Shown one piece after another: positions 1 to 6,202 of a stretch of 14,906 bases of DNA. The notes beneath the pieces were generated by a model. That model made no database searches. It was given only the letters and a program-made list of their open reading frames with translations, and was not told the origin of the DNA. The translations under genes were made by a program, and so were the position numbers. Position 1 is the first letter of the stretch. The number at the start of each line of letters is the position of its first letter. Source of the stretch: an uncultured Porphyromonadaceae bacterium (GTDB lineage Bacteria; Bacteroidota; Bacteroidia; Bacteroidales; Coprobacteraceae); the NCBI GenBank assembly GCA_900545915.1, contig URAV01000051.1, positions 1 through 14,906 on the forward strand, given 5' to 3'.

Positions 1-1
1 T

Positions 2-1948
2 ATGATACTTAAATATTTTAAAATCACATTAATCGTATTACTATGTTTATACAGCAAAAAAGTTTCTGCCAAAGGGATTGAAGTGCAATCTCCTGACGGT
101 AACCTGAAAGTAAATATTGAATTGAAAGACAAGATATATTACTCAATATATTCAGGGAAAGATCTGCTATTGGATAACTGTTCATTGTCTATGACATTGA
201 ATGATGAAGTGTTGGGAAAGCAACCGAAATTACGAGACTCGAAAAGAGGCAAAATTGATGAAAGCATAAAGCGAGAGATTCCTCTGAAAAATGCGATTGT
301 TGAGAACCATTGCAATACTTTATATCTAAAAATGAGGGGAAATTACGCTATTGAATTCCGGGTATTTAATAAAGGAGTGGCCTACCGCTTCATTACAGAC
401 AAGGAGGGCGAAATTGAAGTCACGGGAGAAGATTTCACCATTCACTTCCCTGCAAATTATTTGGCTCATCTATCTCAGCCGGATGGTTTCAAAACATCGT
501 ACGAATATCCATATACACATGTTCGAACTAAAGATTACAAGCATACAGACCGAATGAGTTATCTACCCGTACTTTTGGAGACAAATAAACAATACAAAAT
601 ATTGATATCCGAAGCCGATTTGCAAGATTATCCTTGTATGTTCTTACAAAGTACGGGAAATAACGGCATGCAATCTCTTTTCCCAAAGTGTCCGCTGGAG
701 TTTGGAGAAGATGGTGACCGTAGTCTGAAAATACTAAAAGAGGCAGATTACATCGCCAAGACATCTGGTAAAAGAAATTTTCCATGGCGTTTCTTCGTAA
801 TCTCCGACAACGATAAAGATATTGTAGCCAATGAAATGGTCTATATCCTTTCTTCCCCTTGCGAACTCGAAGATTATAGCTGGATTAAGCCCGGACAGGT
901 AAGTTGGGAATGGTGGCATGACGCTCGTTTATACGGTGTGGATTTCCGCTCCGGTTACAATATGGATTCTTATAAATATTATATCGATTTTGCTTCGACA
1001 TTCGGTATCCCCTACATCATTATGGACGAAGGCTGGGCAAAGAGTACTCGTGACCCGTTTACCCCGAATCCGACAATAGATTTGCAAGAGTTGATTGAAT
1101 ATGGCAAAAAACGAAATGTAAAGATTGTATTATGGTTGACTTGGCTGAGTGTAGAGAATCATTTTAATTTGTTCAAAACTTTTGCTGACTGGGGAATTGC
1201 CGGTGTAAAGATCGATTTTATGGATCGCAGTGACCAATGGATGGTAAACTATTATGAACGTGTAGCCAAAGAAGCCGCAAAACACAAACTGTTCGTAGAT
1301 TTTCATGGTTCATTCAAACCTGCGGGATTAGAGCGCAGATATCCGAACGTGCTTTCGTATGAAGGTGTGTTGGGTATGGAACAAGGAGGTAACTGTAAAC
1401 CGGAAAACTCCATCTACCTTCCGTTCATACGTAATGCAGTAGGACCTATGGACTTTACACCCGGTTCTATGTTCTCCGCACAACCGGAAGATAATCGATC
1501 TACCCGTGCCAATGCAATGGGATCGGGAACACGGGCCTACCAGATGGCTTTGTTTATCGTATTCGAAAGCGGATTACAGATGTTGGCAGATAATCCGGTA
1601 TATTATTATCGAGAACGCCCTTGTACTGAATTTATATCCACTATTCCCGTAGTTTGGGATGAGACAAAAGTATTGGATGCTAAGGTTGGCGAATATGTTG
1701 TTATTGCCCGTCGCAGCAAAGACAAATGGTTCATTGGTGCTATCACTAATAACTCGGGACGTACCATTGAAGTAAATTTAGACTTCCTTCCAGAAAACAA
1801 AGAAATGCATCTGACCTGTTTTGAAGATGGCATCAATGCCGACCGCCAAGCAATGGATTATAAGAAAAAAGAAATCGTAGTTACAAACTCTACTAAATTG
1901 ACAATGAAATTAGTACGTAACGGCGGATGGACTGGTAAGATTGAATAG
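2..1948 (+). CDS. Secreted GH97 glycoside hydrolase, retaining type (alpha-galactosidase-like)
   Basis: This 648-residue protein should hydrolyse alpha-linked glycosides (alpha-galactosides or alpha-glucosides) in the periplasm or at the cell surface. It starts with a hydrophobic signal peptide (residues 1-23, ending VSA before KG). The GH97 N-terminal beta-sandwich follows (about 25-280), then the TIM barrel (about 290-560, with the run SWEWWHDARLYG) and a C-terminal beta domain. From what is known of the family, inverting members (SusB) use Glu bases, one in an AHEA-type motif, while retaining members use an Asp nucleophile. Here the AHEA-type position reads FHGS (H435, G436), with no Glu. 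D405 in KIDFMD and E460 in GMEQ are 55 residues apart, the spacing I recall for D415/E470 of the retaining Bacteroides thetaiotaomicron alpha-galactosidase. I therefore infer a retaining enzyme; the sugar is less certain. The start codon lies at the window edge, so the promoter is not visible. A terminator follows about 100 bp after the stop. Confidence 0.93.
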   Translation: MILKYFKITLIVLLCLYSKKVSAKGIEVQSPDGNLKVNIELKDKIYYSIYSGKDLLLDNCSLSMTLNDEVLGKQPKLRDSKRGKIDESIKREIPLKNAIVENHCNTLYLKMRGNYAIEFRVFNKGVAYRFITDKEGEIEVTGEDFTIHFPANYLAHLSQPDGFKTSYEYPYTHVRTKDYKHTDRMSYLPVLLETNKQYKILISEADLQDYPCMFLQSTGNNGMQSLFPKCPLEFGEDGDRSLKILKEADYIAKTSGKRNFPWRFFVISDNDKDIVANEMVYILSSPCELEDYSWIKPGQVSWEWWHDARLYGVDFRSGYNMDSYKYYIDFASTFGIPYIIMDEGWAKSTRDPFTPNPTIDLQELIEYGKKRNVKIVLWLTWLSVENHFNLFKTFADWGIAGVKIDFMDRSDQWMVNYYERVAKEAAKHKLFVDFHGSFKPAGLERRYPNVLSYEGVLGMEQGGNCKPENSIYLPFIRNAVGPMDFTPGSMFSAQPEDNRSTRANAMGSGTRAYQMALFIVFESGLQMLADNPVYYYRERPCTEFISTIPVVWDETKVLDAKVGEYVVIARRSKDKWFIGAITNNSGRTIEVNLDFLPENKEMHLTCFEDGINADRQAMDYKKKEIVVTNSTKLTMKLVRNGGWTGKIE

Positions 1949-1949
1949 A

Positions 1950-1967
1950 AATACAGTAAACTGTATT
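1950..1967. repeat. Short perfect inverted repeat just after the GH97 stop codon
   Basis: AATACAGT, two bases, then ACTGTATT. This 8-bp palindrome starts two bases after the TAG stop. No T-run follows, so it is not a classical terminator. It might stabilise the mRNA 3' end, or it may be chance in A/T-rich DNA. Confidence 0.35.
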
Positions 1968-2045
1968 ACGAACTTAAAAATCAAAGCCATTTTAACCTTT
2001 TAACAATAAATATTACAATCGAATTATTTTAATCGATAAATTTAT

Positions 2046-2083
2046 AAACTCTCATTTTATTTTGACAAAATGAGAGTTTTCTT
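2046..2083 (+). terminator. Rho-independent terminator of the GH97 gene
   Basis: A perfect 13-bp stem (AAACTCTCATTTT at 2046-2058, paired with 2067-2079) encloses an 8-base loop and runs into TTTTCTT. It lies about 100 bp after the GH97 stop and in the right orientation to end that transcript. Confidence 0.85.
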
Positions 2084-2107
2084 ATAGTCGAAAAATATAA
2101 AATTAAT

Positions 2108-2158
2108 ACTCAAAAAAAAGAAAAACAATAATAGGACACCTATTAACAGATGTCCTAT
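2108..2158 (-). terminator. Probable terminator of the proA-argF' operon (minus strand)
   Basis: ATAGGACA (2131-2138) pairs with TGTCCTAT (2151-2158) around a 12-base loop. Read on the minus strand, the stem is followed by a long U-rich tract (complement of the A-rich run at about 2111-2126). It lies about 185 bp beyond the argF' stop. The repeat-like element at 2183-2347 now sits between the gene and this hairpin, which could explain the unusually long 3' tail. Confidence 0.65.
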
Positions 2159-2182
2159 CATTTACTATTTTAATTACTCCAA

Positions 2183-2347
2183 CTTAAAAACCTAACTAAA
2201 TTTTCCAATGAAAAAATTCCGTCAGATCATCTTTATGTTTTCTTTTGGTCTGTTTTTATTTATCGAACAGCCTATCTCCTCATAAAAATAAAAGACATTC
2301 TCAAAAGAAAATTCTCCCTGACTCAAAATTTCAGACAGGTTTTAAAG
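2183..2347. mobile_element. Candidate MITE-like element, ~165 bp, with imperfect terminal inverted repeats
   Basis: The left end reads CTTAAAAACCT (2183-2193) and the right end AGGTTTTAAAG (2337-2347), inverted copies with one mismatch. The similarity continues inward to AAATTTT/AAAATTT on the two sides. TTAA occurs at both ends (2184-2187 and 2342-2345) and could be a 4-bp target duplication, or just part of the inverted repeat. No coding potential is seen inside. Positions 2191-2251 align without gaps to 14846-14906 at the window's right edge (45 of 61 identical by hand count), so this is a dispersed sequence and not a one-off spacer. The right end overlaps the argF' stop codon. A non-autonomous transposable element is my inference; a conserved structured intergenic repeat is the alternative. 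Confidence 0.5.
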
Positions 2348-3295
2348 GCTTTCTAAAATTCTTTTCAAAACTACTTGTGCGGATATTTCCCGATTGGCAG
2401 CTTCAGGAATAACAATCGATTGAGGACTTTCGATCACCTCATCGGTAACGATCATATTTCGTCTTACCGGCAAACAGTGCATAAAATAGGCATTATTTGT
2501 TAAAGCCATCTTCTCTGCATCTACCGTCCAAGCCCGATCGGTATTAATCACTTTTCCATAATTCGGATCGGTATAAGCCGACCAATTTTTGGCATAAATA
2601 AAATCAGCACCTTCGAATGCTTTACGCTGATCATATTCCACACGAGCCTTACCGACAAATTTAGGATCGAGTTCATATCCTTCTGGGTGTGTAATTACAA
2701 AATCATAATCCGTTTCATTCATCCATTCAGCAAAAGAGTTAGCAACTGCCTGAGGTAAGGATTTAGGATGCGGAGCCCATGTCAACACAACTTTAGGACG
2801 AGCTGTCTTCTTATATTCCTCTATCGTAATCAAATCGGCAAAACTCTGTAACGGATGGCGAGTAGCCGCTTCCATACTGAACACGGGACGACCGGAATAT
2901 TGTATAAACTGATTGATAATCTTTTCTTCATAATCATCGGACTTATTCTCGAAACGGGCAAAAGAACGCACGCCGATCACATCACAATAACAACCGATCA
3001 CCGGAATAGCTTCGAGCAAATGTTCGGTCTTATCACCGTCCATAATCACCCCCCGTTCGGTCTCGAGCTTCCATGCTCCCTGATTGATATCGAGCACCAT
3101 CACATTCATTCCCAAATTCATTGCGGCTTTTTGAGTGCTCAAACGCGTACGCAAACTGGAGTTGAAAAATATCATTATCAAGGTTTTATTCTTACCCAAC
3201 TCTTTATATCCGAAACGATTGGCTTTCACTTCGAAAGCTTCTTTCAGGGCAATACTCAAATCACCCAGATCCTTCACATTGGTAAAATGTCTCAT
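2342..3295 (-). CDS. argF': N-succinyl-/N-acetyl-L-ornithine carbamoyltransferase (ArgF')
   Basis: This 317-residue cytosolic enzyme transfers the carbamoyl group from carbamoyl phosphate to an N-acylated ornithine, the transcarbamylase step of the Bacteroidetes arginine pathway. Length and sequence fit the N-succinylornithine transcarbamylase of Bacteroides closely. Visible motifs are the carbamoyl-phosphate loop FFNSSLRTR (43-51), the MEAATRHPLQ segment that is typical of the acylornithine branch, and HCLPVRR near the C-terminus. In this family the residue near position 90 sets acyl specificity: Pro90 in the B. fragilis succinyl enzyme, and Glu92 in the Xanthomonas acetyl enzyme. Here residue 90 is Thr (DGDKTEH), so succinyl specificity is likely from relatedness but the key residue is not canonical. 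The gene starts 45 bp after the proA stop and is almost certainly cotranscribed with it. Its stop codon falls within the inverted-repeat end of the element at 2183-2347. Confidence 0.93.
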   Translation of the reverse strand: MRHFTNVKDLGDLSIALKEAFEVKANRFGYKELGKNKTLIMIFFNSSLRTRLSTQKAAMNLGMNVMVLDINQGAWKLETERGVIMDGDKTEHLLEAIPVIGCYCDVIGVRSFARFENKSDDYEEKIINQFIQYSGRPVFSMEAATRHPLQSFADLITIEEYKKTARPKVVLTWAPHPKSLPQAVANSFAEWMNETDYDFVITHPEGYELDPKFVGKARVEYDQRKAFEGADFIYAKNWSAYTDPNYGKVINTDRAWTVDAEKMALTNNAYFMHCLPVRRNMIVTDEVIESPQSIVIPEAANREISAQVVLKRILESL

Positions 3296-3340
3296 AAGTT
3301 CGTTTTTAATAAATTCAATCCGAAATCTCTTTACTTGTAA

Positions 3341-4588
3341 TCATCGGGTTTGTCCGTCTCCCTGTATAATATATTTATAAGTTGTAATCTCCGGTAACGC
3401 CATAGGTCCTCTGGCATGCAATTTTTGTGTACTGATTCCTATTTCTGCACCGAAACCGAATTGACCGCCATCGGTAAAGGCTGTAGAAACATTCGTATAT
3501 ACACAGGCGGCATCCACCTCTTTACAAAAACGCTGCATAACTGCATCATTCTCACTGATAATAGATTCGCTGTGCTTAGATGAATAACGACAAATATGAT
3601 CTAACGCTTCATCAATGCCTGCAACCGTTTTTATTGCCATTTTATAATCAAGAAATTCTGTTCCGAAAGATTCTTCATCAGCCGGCAATAAAAGCTCTGC
3701 CGGATATTTCCCCTGTAAAGCTGAATATGCTGCCGGATCAGCATATATAACCACACGACTTTTTTCTAATGGAGCGCATAGTTCCGGTAAATCGGCGAGA
3801 CGAGATGAATCTATCACAAGACAATCAAGGGCATTACATACACTCACCCTACGGGTCTTAGCATTATTAATAACCGCAGCCCCTTTCTTCACATCTCCTG
3901 ATGATTCGAAATAAGTATGACAAATACCCGCCCCCGTCTCAATAACCGGAACGCGAGCATTATCACGGACATATTCGATCAGGCCTTTACTTCCTCGAGG
4001 AATAATTAAATCGACATAATCGACAGCTGTTAACAACTGTGTCGTGGCTTCCCGGTCATTAGGAAGCAAACACACTGTATTTGAATCGATTCCAAATTTT
4101 ATCAACACCTTGTTAATAACGTTTACGATTGCAGCATTAGAGCAAGCAGCATCCGATCCGCCTTTTAAAATACATGCATTAGCGGATTTCAAACAAAGCG
4201 AAAAAACATCGAAACTGACATTCGGGCGCGCTTCATATATAATACCGATCACACCGAACGGGACAGAAATTTTAGTAATCGTCATCCCGTTAGGACGAGT
4301 CGTCTCGCTCAACACTTTTCCCAAAGGCGAAGGTAATTCTGCTACACGACGCATATCTGCGGCAATATCTGCAAGGCGTTGCTCCGTCAACATCAGACGG
4401 TCATACTTCGGATTATTTTTATCCATTTTCGCCAAATCGCATGCATTTTCCGCCAAGATATATCCTGACTGTGCCACAGCCTCATCAGCTACCGCACATA
4501 AAACAGCGTTAATTGTAGCTTCGTCTAACAGGTTCAATTTACGAGAAGCTACCCTTACTGCCTCAAATACAGATTTCAGAGAAGTCAT
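3341..4588 (-). CDS. proA: Gamma-glutamyl phosphate reductase (glutamate-5-semialdehyde dehydrogenase)
   Basis: ProA reduces gamma-glutamyl phosphate with NADPH to glutamate-5-semialdehyde, the second step of proline synthesis, in the cytosol. The 415-residue length is normal. The aldehyde-dehydrogenase fold is recognisable: PFGVIGIIYEARPNVS and LKGGSDA mark the cofactor-binding region, IPRGSKGLI follows, and the catalytic cysteine is C251 in SVCNALDCL. FGFGAEIGISTQKLHARGP near the C-terminus is a ProA hallmark. It is first in a two-gene operon with argF'. The gene for its partner ProB (glutamate 5-kinase) is not immediately upstream; a glyoxalase-like gene is there instead. A Bacteroidetes-type promoter box at 4610-4617 lies just upstream of the ATG and leaves a leader of roughly 16 bases. 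Confidence 0.97.
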   Translation of the reverse strand: MTSLKSVFEAVRVASRKLNLLDEATINAVLCAVADEAVAQSGYILAENACDLAKMDKNNPKYDRLMLTEQRLADIAADMRRVAELPSPLGKVLSETTRPNGMTITKISVPFGVIGIIYEARPNVSFDVFSLCLKSANACILKGGSDAACSNAAIVNVINKVLIKFGIDSNTVCLLPNDREATTQLLTAVDYVDLIIPRGSKGLIEYVRDNARVPVIETGAGICHTYFESSGDVKKGAAVINNAKTRRVSVCNALDCLVIDSSRLADLPELCAPLEKSRVVIYADPAAYSALQGKYPAELLLPADEESFGTEFLDYKMAIKTVAGIDEALDHICRYSSKHSESIISENDAVMQRFCKEVDAACVYTNVSTAFTDGGQFGFGAEIGISTQKLHARGPMALPEITTYKYIIQGDGQTR

Positions 4589-4609
4589 ATTTTACTTATT
4601 TATTGTAGG

Positions 4610-4643
4610 CAAAAATAGTAAAAAAGCGATATTCCATGACAAA
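4610..4643 (-). promoter_or_regulatory. Candidate promoter for proA-argF'
   Basis: On the minus strand TATTTTTG (4610-4617) matches the Bacteroidetes -7 consensus TAnnTTTG. TTTG at 4640-4643 could serve as the -33 element, although the 22-base spacer is a little long. The spacer contains most of the descending arm of the terminator of the preceding gene, so promoter and terminator overlap. Confidence 0.45.
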
Positions 4644-4656
4644 GAATATCGCTTTT
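4611..4656 (-). terminator. Terminator of the glyoxalase-fold gene (minus strand)
   Basis: A perfect 13-bp stem (AAAAGCGATATTC at 4622-4634, paired with 4644-4656) has a 9-base loop. On the minus strand it runs into TTTTTTACTATTTTT. It begins about 45 bp after the stop of the gene at 4703-5077 and should separate that gene from proA. Confidence 0.8.
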
Positions 4657-4702
4657 ATTCTCTATTTATCAGGAAAAGCACAATATAATTACTACCACAT
4701 CA

Positions 4703-5077
4703 TTACACCGGTAAAATTTCAATCCAATAATCATCCGGATCATGGATAAAATAAAGTCCCATATCTGTATTTTCATAACATATACATCCCATCTCTTTAT
4801 GGAAACGACGGGCTTCATCGTAATCCCCCTCCACCCGAATACACAAATGGCTCTCGTTATCTCCCAGTTCATAAGTTTCTGTACGATCTCTTAGCCAAGT
4901 AAGTTCAAGTAAAAACGAAGAAAATCCATCTCCCAAATAAACTAAGATGAAAGAGCCGTCTTCGGCCTCTTTACGACGAATTTCTCTTAAACCCAAAGCT
5001 TTATTATAAAAAGCAATACTTCTCTCAAGATCAATCACATTTATATTAAAATGATCAAAACGTCCCTTTATCTTCAT
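4703..5077 (-). CDS. VOC-superfamily (glyoxalase I-like) metalloprotein
   Basis: This 124-residue, single-domain vicinal-oxygen-chelate protein resembles lactoylglutathione lyase (GloA). It has the two beta-alpha-beta-beta-beta halves of the fold and four plausible metal ligands in the expected order: H9 (FDHFNI), E58 (LLELTW), H77 (ESHLCI) and E120 (WIEILP). The closing HDPDDYWIEIL is typical of the GloA branch. Glyoxalase I isomerises the methylglyoxal-thiol hemithioacetal, and these bacteria may use a thiol other than glutathione; the actual substrate cannot be read from sequence. The AAGAGG stretch before the ATG is Shine-Dalgarno-like, unusual for this window. It lies 88 bp downstream of the MBL-fold gene, on the same strand, and is followed by its own terminator. 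Confidence 0.85.
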   Translation of the reverse strand: MKIKGRFDHFNINVIDLERSIAFYNKALGLREIRRKEAEDGSFILVYLGDGFSSFLLELTWLRDRTETYELGDNESHLCIRVEGDYDEARRFHKEMGCICYENTDMGLYFIHDPDDYWIEILPV

Positions 5078-5165
5078 AATCCTCTTGTGTTTATTTTATT
5101 ATAAAATCATTTAATTGTAATCGGAATAGTTAACAAAAAATATTTCTATAAAAAACTTATCTAAC

Positions 5166-5894
5166 TCAATAATCAGGCAATTCTACTGTTTCACCGGGAA
5201 AAGACCATCCGATAAATAAAGAACCGTTTTTCTCAGCAAACGAGCGGAATGCCGCAGCTTTTTCATACTGGTCATGGAAGTGCATCGGAGCGAAACAACC
5301 AACAGCAAAACGACAAACAAATTGTTCCGCTCCAAGCATATATTCCCGTCCTAAACGGGGATCTATCGGAAACATCACTAAATCGAAACGATCCGTAACT
5401 CTCGCCAATATCTCCAATTCATGCAGATAAGCATCTTCATATTCTTTCGACTCTTCCATTGTCGATTCCTCCTTCCAATGCCAATTATTTAAATCTCCTG
5501 CATGAAAAATAAGTTTTCCTGCTACCTCTATTAAAAAAGAACATCCTACATCGGTAGAACCGAAAGCCTGAATACAAAGCGTATTATCATGATACAATTC
5601 AGATGGAGAAAGATAGACAGCACCGTCAAACCGAACATGTCGATCTTCCAATATATCCCGAGAAAATATATATTGAATATCCGGATGCTGCTGTTTCCAC
5701 TCCAGAATCTCCGGATTAAAATGATCTGAATGAGAGTGTGTAGATAAGACATATAATTTTCCTGCTCGATGCAGTAAAGAATCATGAACTATACCGTCAT
5801 TTTCACCGTCAGAATCTCTATAATAGTCGATTATTATCGTAAAACCGTCTCCTTCTATTGCAAAACCGCTATGATAAATATAGGTCAATCTCAT
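5166..5894 (-). CDS. Metallo-beta-lactamase-fold metal-dependent hydrolase
   Basis: This 242-residue cytosolic protein (no signal peptide) has the zinc-binding motif of the MBL fold. THSHSDH gives H53, H55, D57 and H58. A second histidine/aspartate pair, H131 and D134, lies in FHAGDLNNW, and APMHFHD (H205, H207) supplies the last ligand. The FPIDPRLG segment seems to mark a subgroup of uncharacterised MBL hydrolases related to the UlaG type; the substrate is unknown. The frame stays open to a TTG at 5915, but I place the start at the ATG at 5894. That ATG begins MRLTYIYHSGF, where homology to the fold starts, and the -7 promoter box at 5913-5920 overlaps the TTG. It may be cotranscribed with the glyoxalase-like gene 88 bp downstream; no terminator is obvious between them. 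Confidence 0.85.
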   Translation of the reverse strand: MRLTYIYHSGFAIEGDGFTIIIDYYRDSDGENDGIVHDSLLHRAGKLYVLSTHSHSDHFNPEILEWKQQHPDIQYIFSRDILEDRHVRFDGAVYLSPSELYHDNTLCIQAFGSTDVGCSFLIEVAGKLIFHAGDLNNWHWKEESTMEESKEYEDAYLHELEILARVTDRFDLVMFPIDPRLGREYMLGAEQFVCRFAVGCFAPMHFHDQYEKAAAFRSFAEKNGSLFIGWSFPGETVELPDY

Positions 5895-5912
5895 ACTTAA
5901 AAAGTTTATATT

Positions 5913-5920
5913 CAAAGATA
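5913..5920 (-). promoter_or_regulatory. Candidate -7 promoter box for the MBL-fold gene
   Basis: On the minus strand TATCTTTG matches TAnnTTTG exactly. Transcription would begin near 5907, about a dozen bases before the ATG at 5894. A clear -33 TTTG is not seen. The box also shows that the TTG at 5915 cannot be the translation start. Confidence 0.45.
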
Positions 5921-5944
5921 ACAGTTTAAAGGAAAGAAAGAAGG

Positions 5945-5962
5945 CATGATTTCACATAAAAA
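5945..5962. repeat. 18-bp direct repeat, copy 1, in the divergent intergenic region
   Basis: CATGATTTCACATAAAAA matches the copy at 6066-6083 in 17 of 18 positions, in the same orientation. It lies upstream of both divergent transcription units and may be a binding site for a transcription factor. The A-run at its end makes some similarity expected by chance, but the CATGATTT-ACAT core is not low-complexity. Confidence 0.4.
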
Positions 5963-6065
5963 AAATTAATAAACAAATAATATAGAGTATTTGTTAAGGT
6001 TCAATTCATTATAATACAACTTTTTAATCAGAAATTAACAGAAGGTCGTTTACTTCATTTTTCTT

Positions 6066-6083
6066 CATGATTTAACATAAAAA
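6066..6083. repeat. 18-bp direct repeat, copy 2, upstream of the susCD-type operon
   Basis: CATGATTTAACATAAAAA, the partner of 5945-5962, is 121 bp away. It ends about 70 bp before the -7 box at 6153-6160, a position suited to an activator site for the operon. The rest of the 5921-6202 intergenic stretch is A/T-rich, with no RNA gene or small ORF that I can support. Confidence 0.4.
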
Positions 6084-6152
6084 TTAAGTGCGTGTATCGA
6101 ATATTAAGTAATAAATAATCCTCAATAACGCATATTGATTAGTGTGCGAAAA

Positions 6153-6160
6153 TACTTTTG
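6153..6160 (+). promoter_or_regulatory. Candidate -7 promoter box of the beta-helix/susCD operon
   Basis: TACTTTTG matches TAnnTTTG, and transcription would start near 6166. No TTTG lies at the usual -33 distance; the nearest TTG (6135-6137) is only 15 bases away. A weak -33 fits a promoter that depends on an activator. The leader carries TTTCTTAA twice (6167-6174 and 6178-6185). Confidence 0.45.
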
Positions 6161-6202
6161 TGAGTGTTTCTTAATCATTTCTTAACCAATAATAATTATG
6201 AC

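Noticed and set aside
2855..3340. A 161-codon open frame on the plus strand opposite argF'
   Set aside because: It is antisense to argF', and its His/Ile/Thr-rich translation has no recognisable motif.
4044..4688. A 214-codon open frame on the plus strand opposite proA
   Set aside because: It is antisense to a fully conserved enzyme, has biased low-complexity composition, and shows no recognisable domain or start context.
5895..5915. TTG upstream start giving a 7-residue extension to the MBL-fold protein
   Set aside because: The TTG is part of a perfect TAnnTTTG promoter box, and the fold begins at the ATG at 5894.
6164..6202. GTG upstream start giving a 13-residue extension to the beta-helix protein
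   Set aside because: It precedes or coincides with the predicted transcription start, and it would bury the clean signal peptide that begins at the ATG at 6203.
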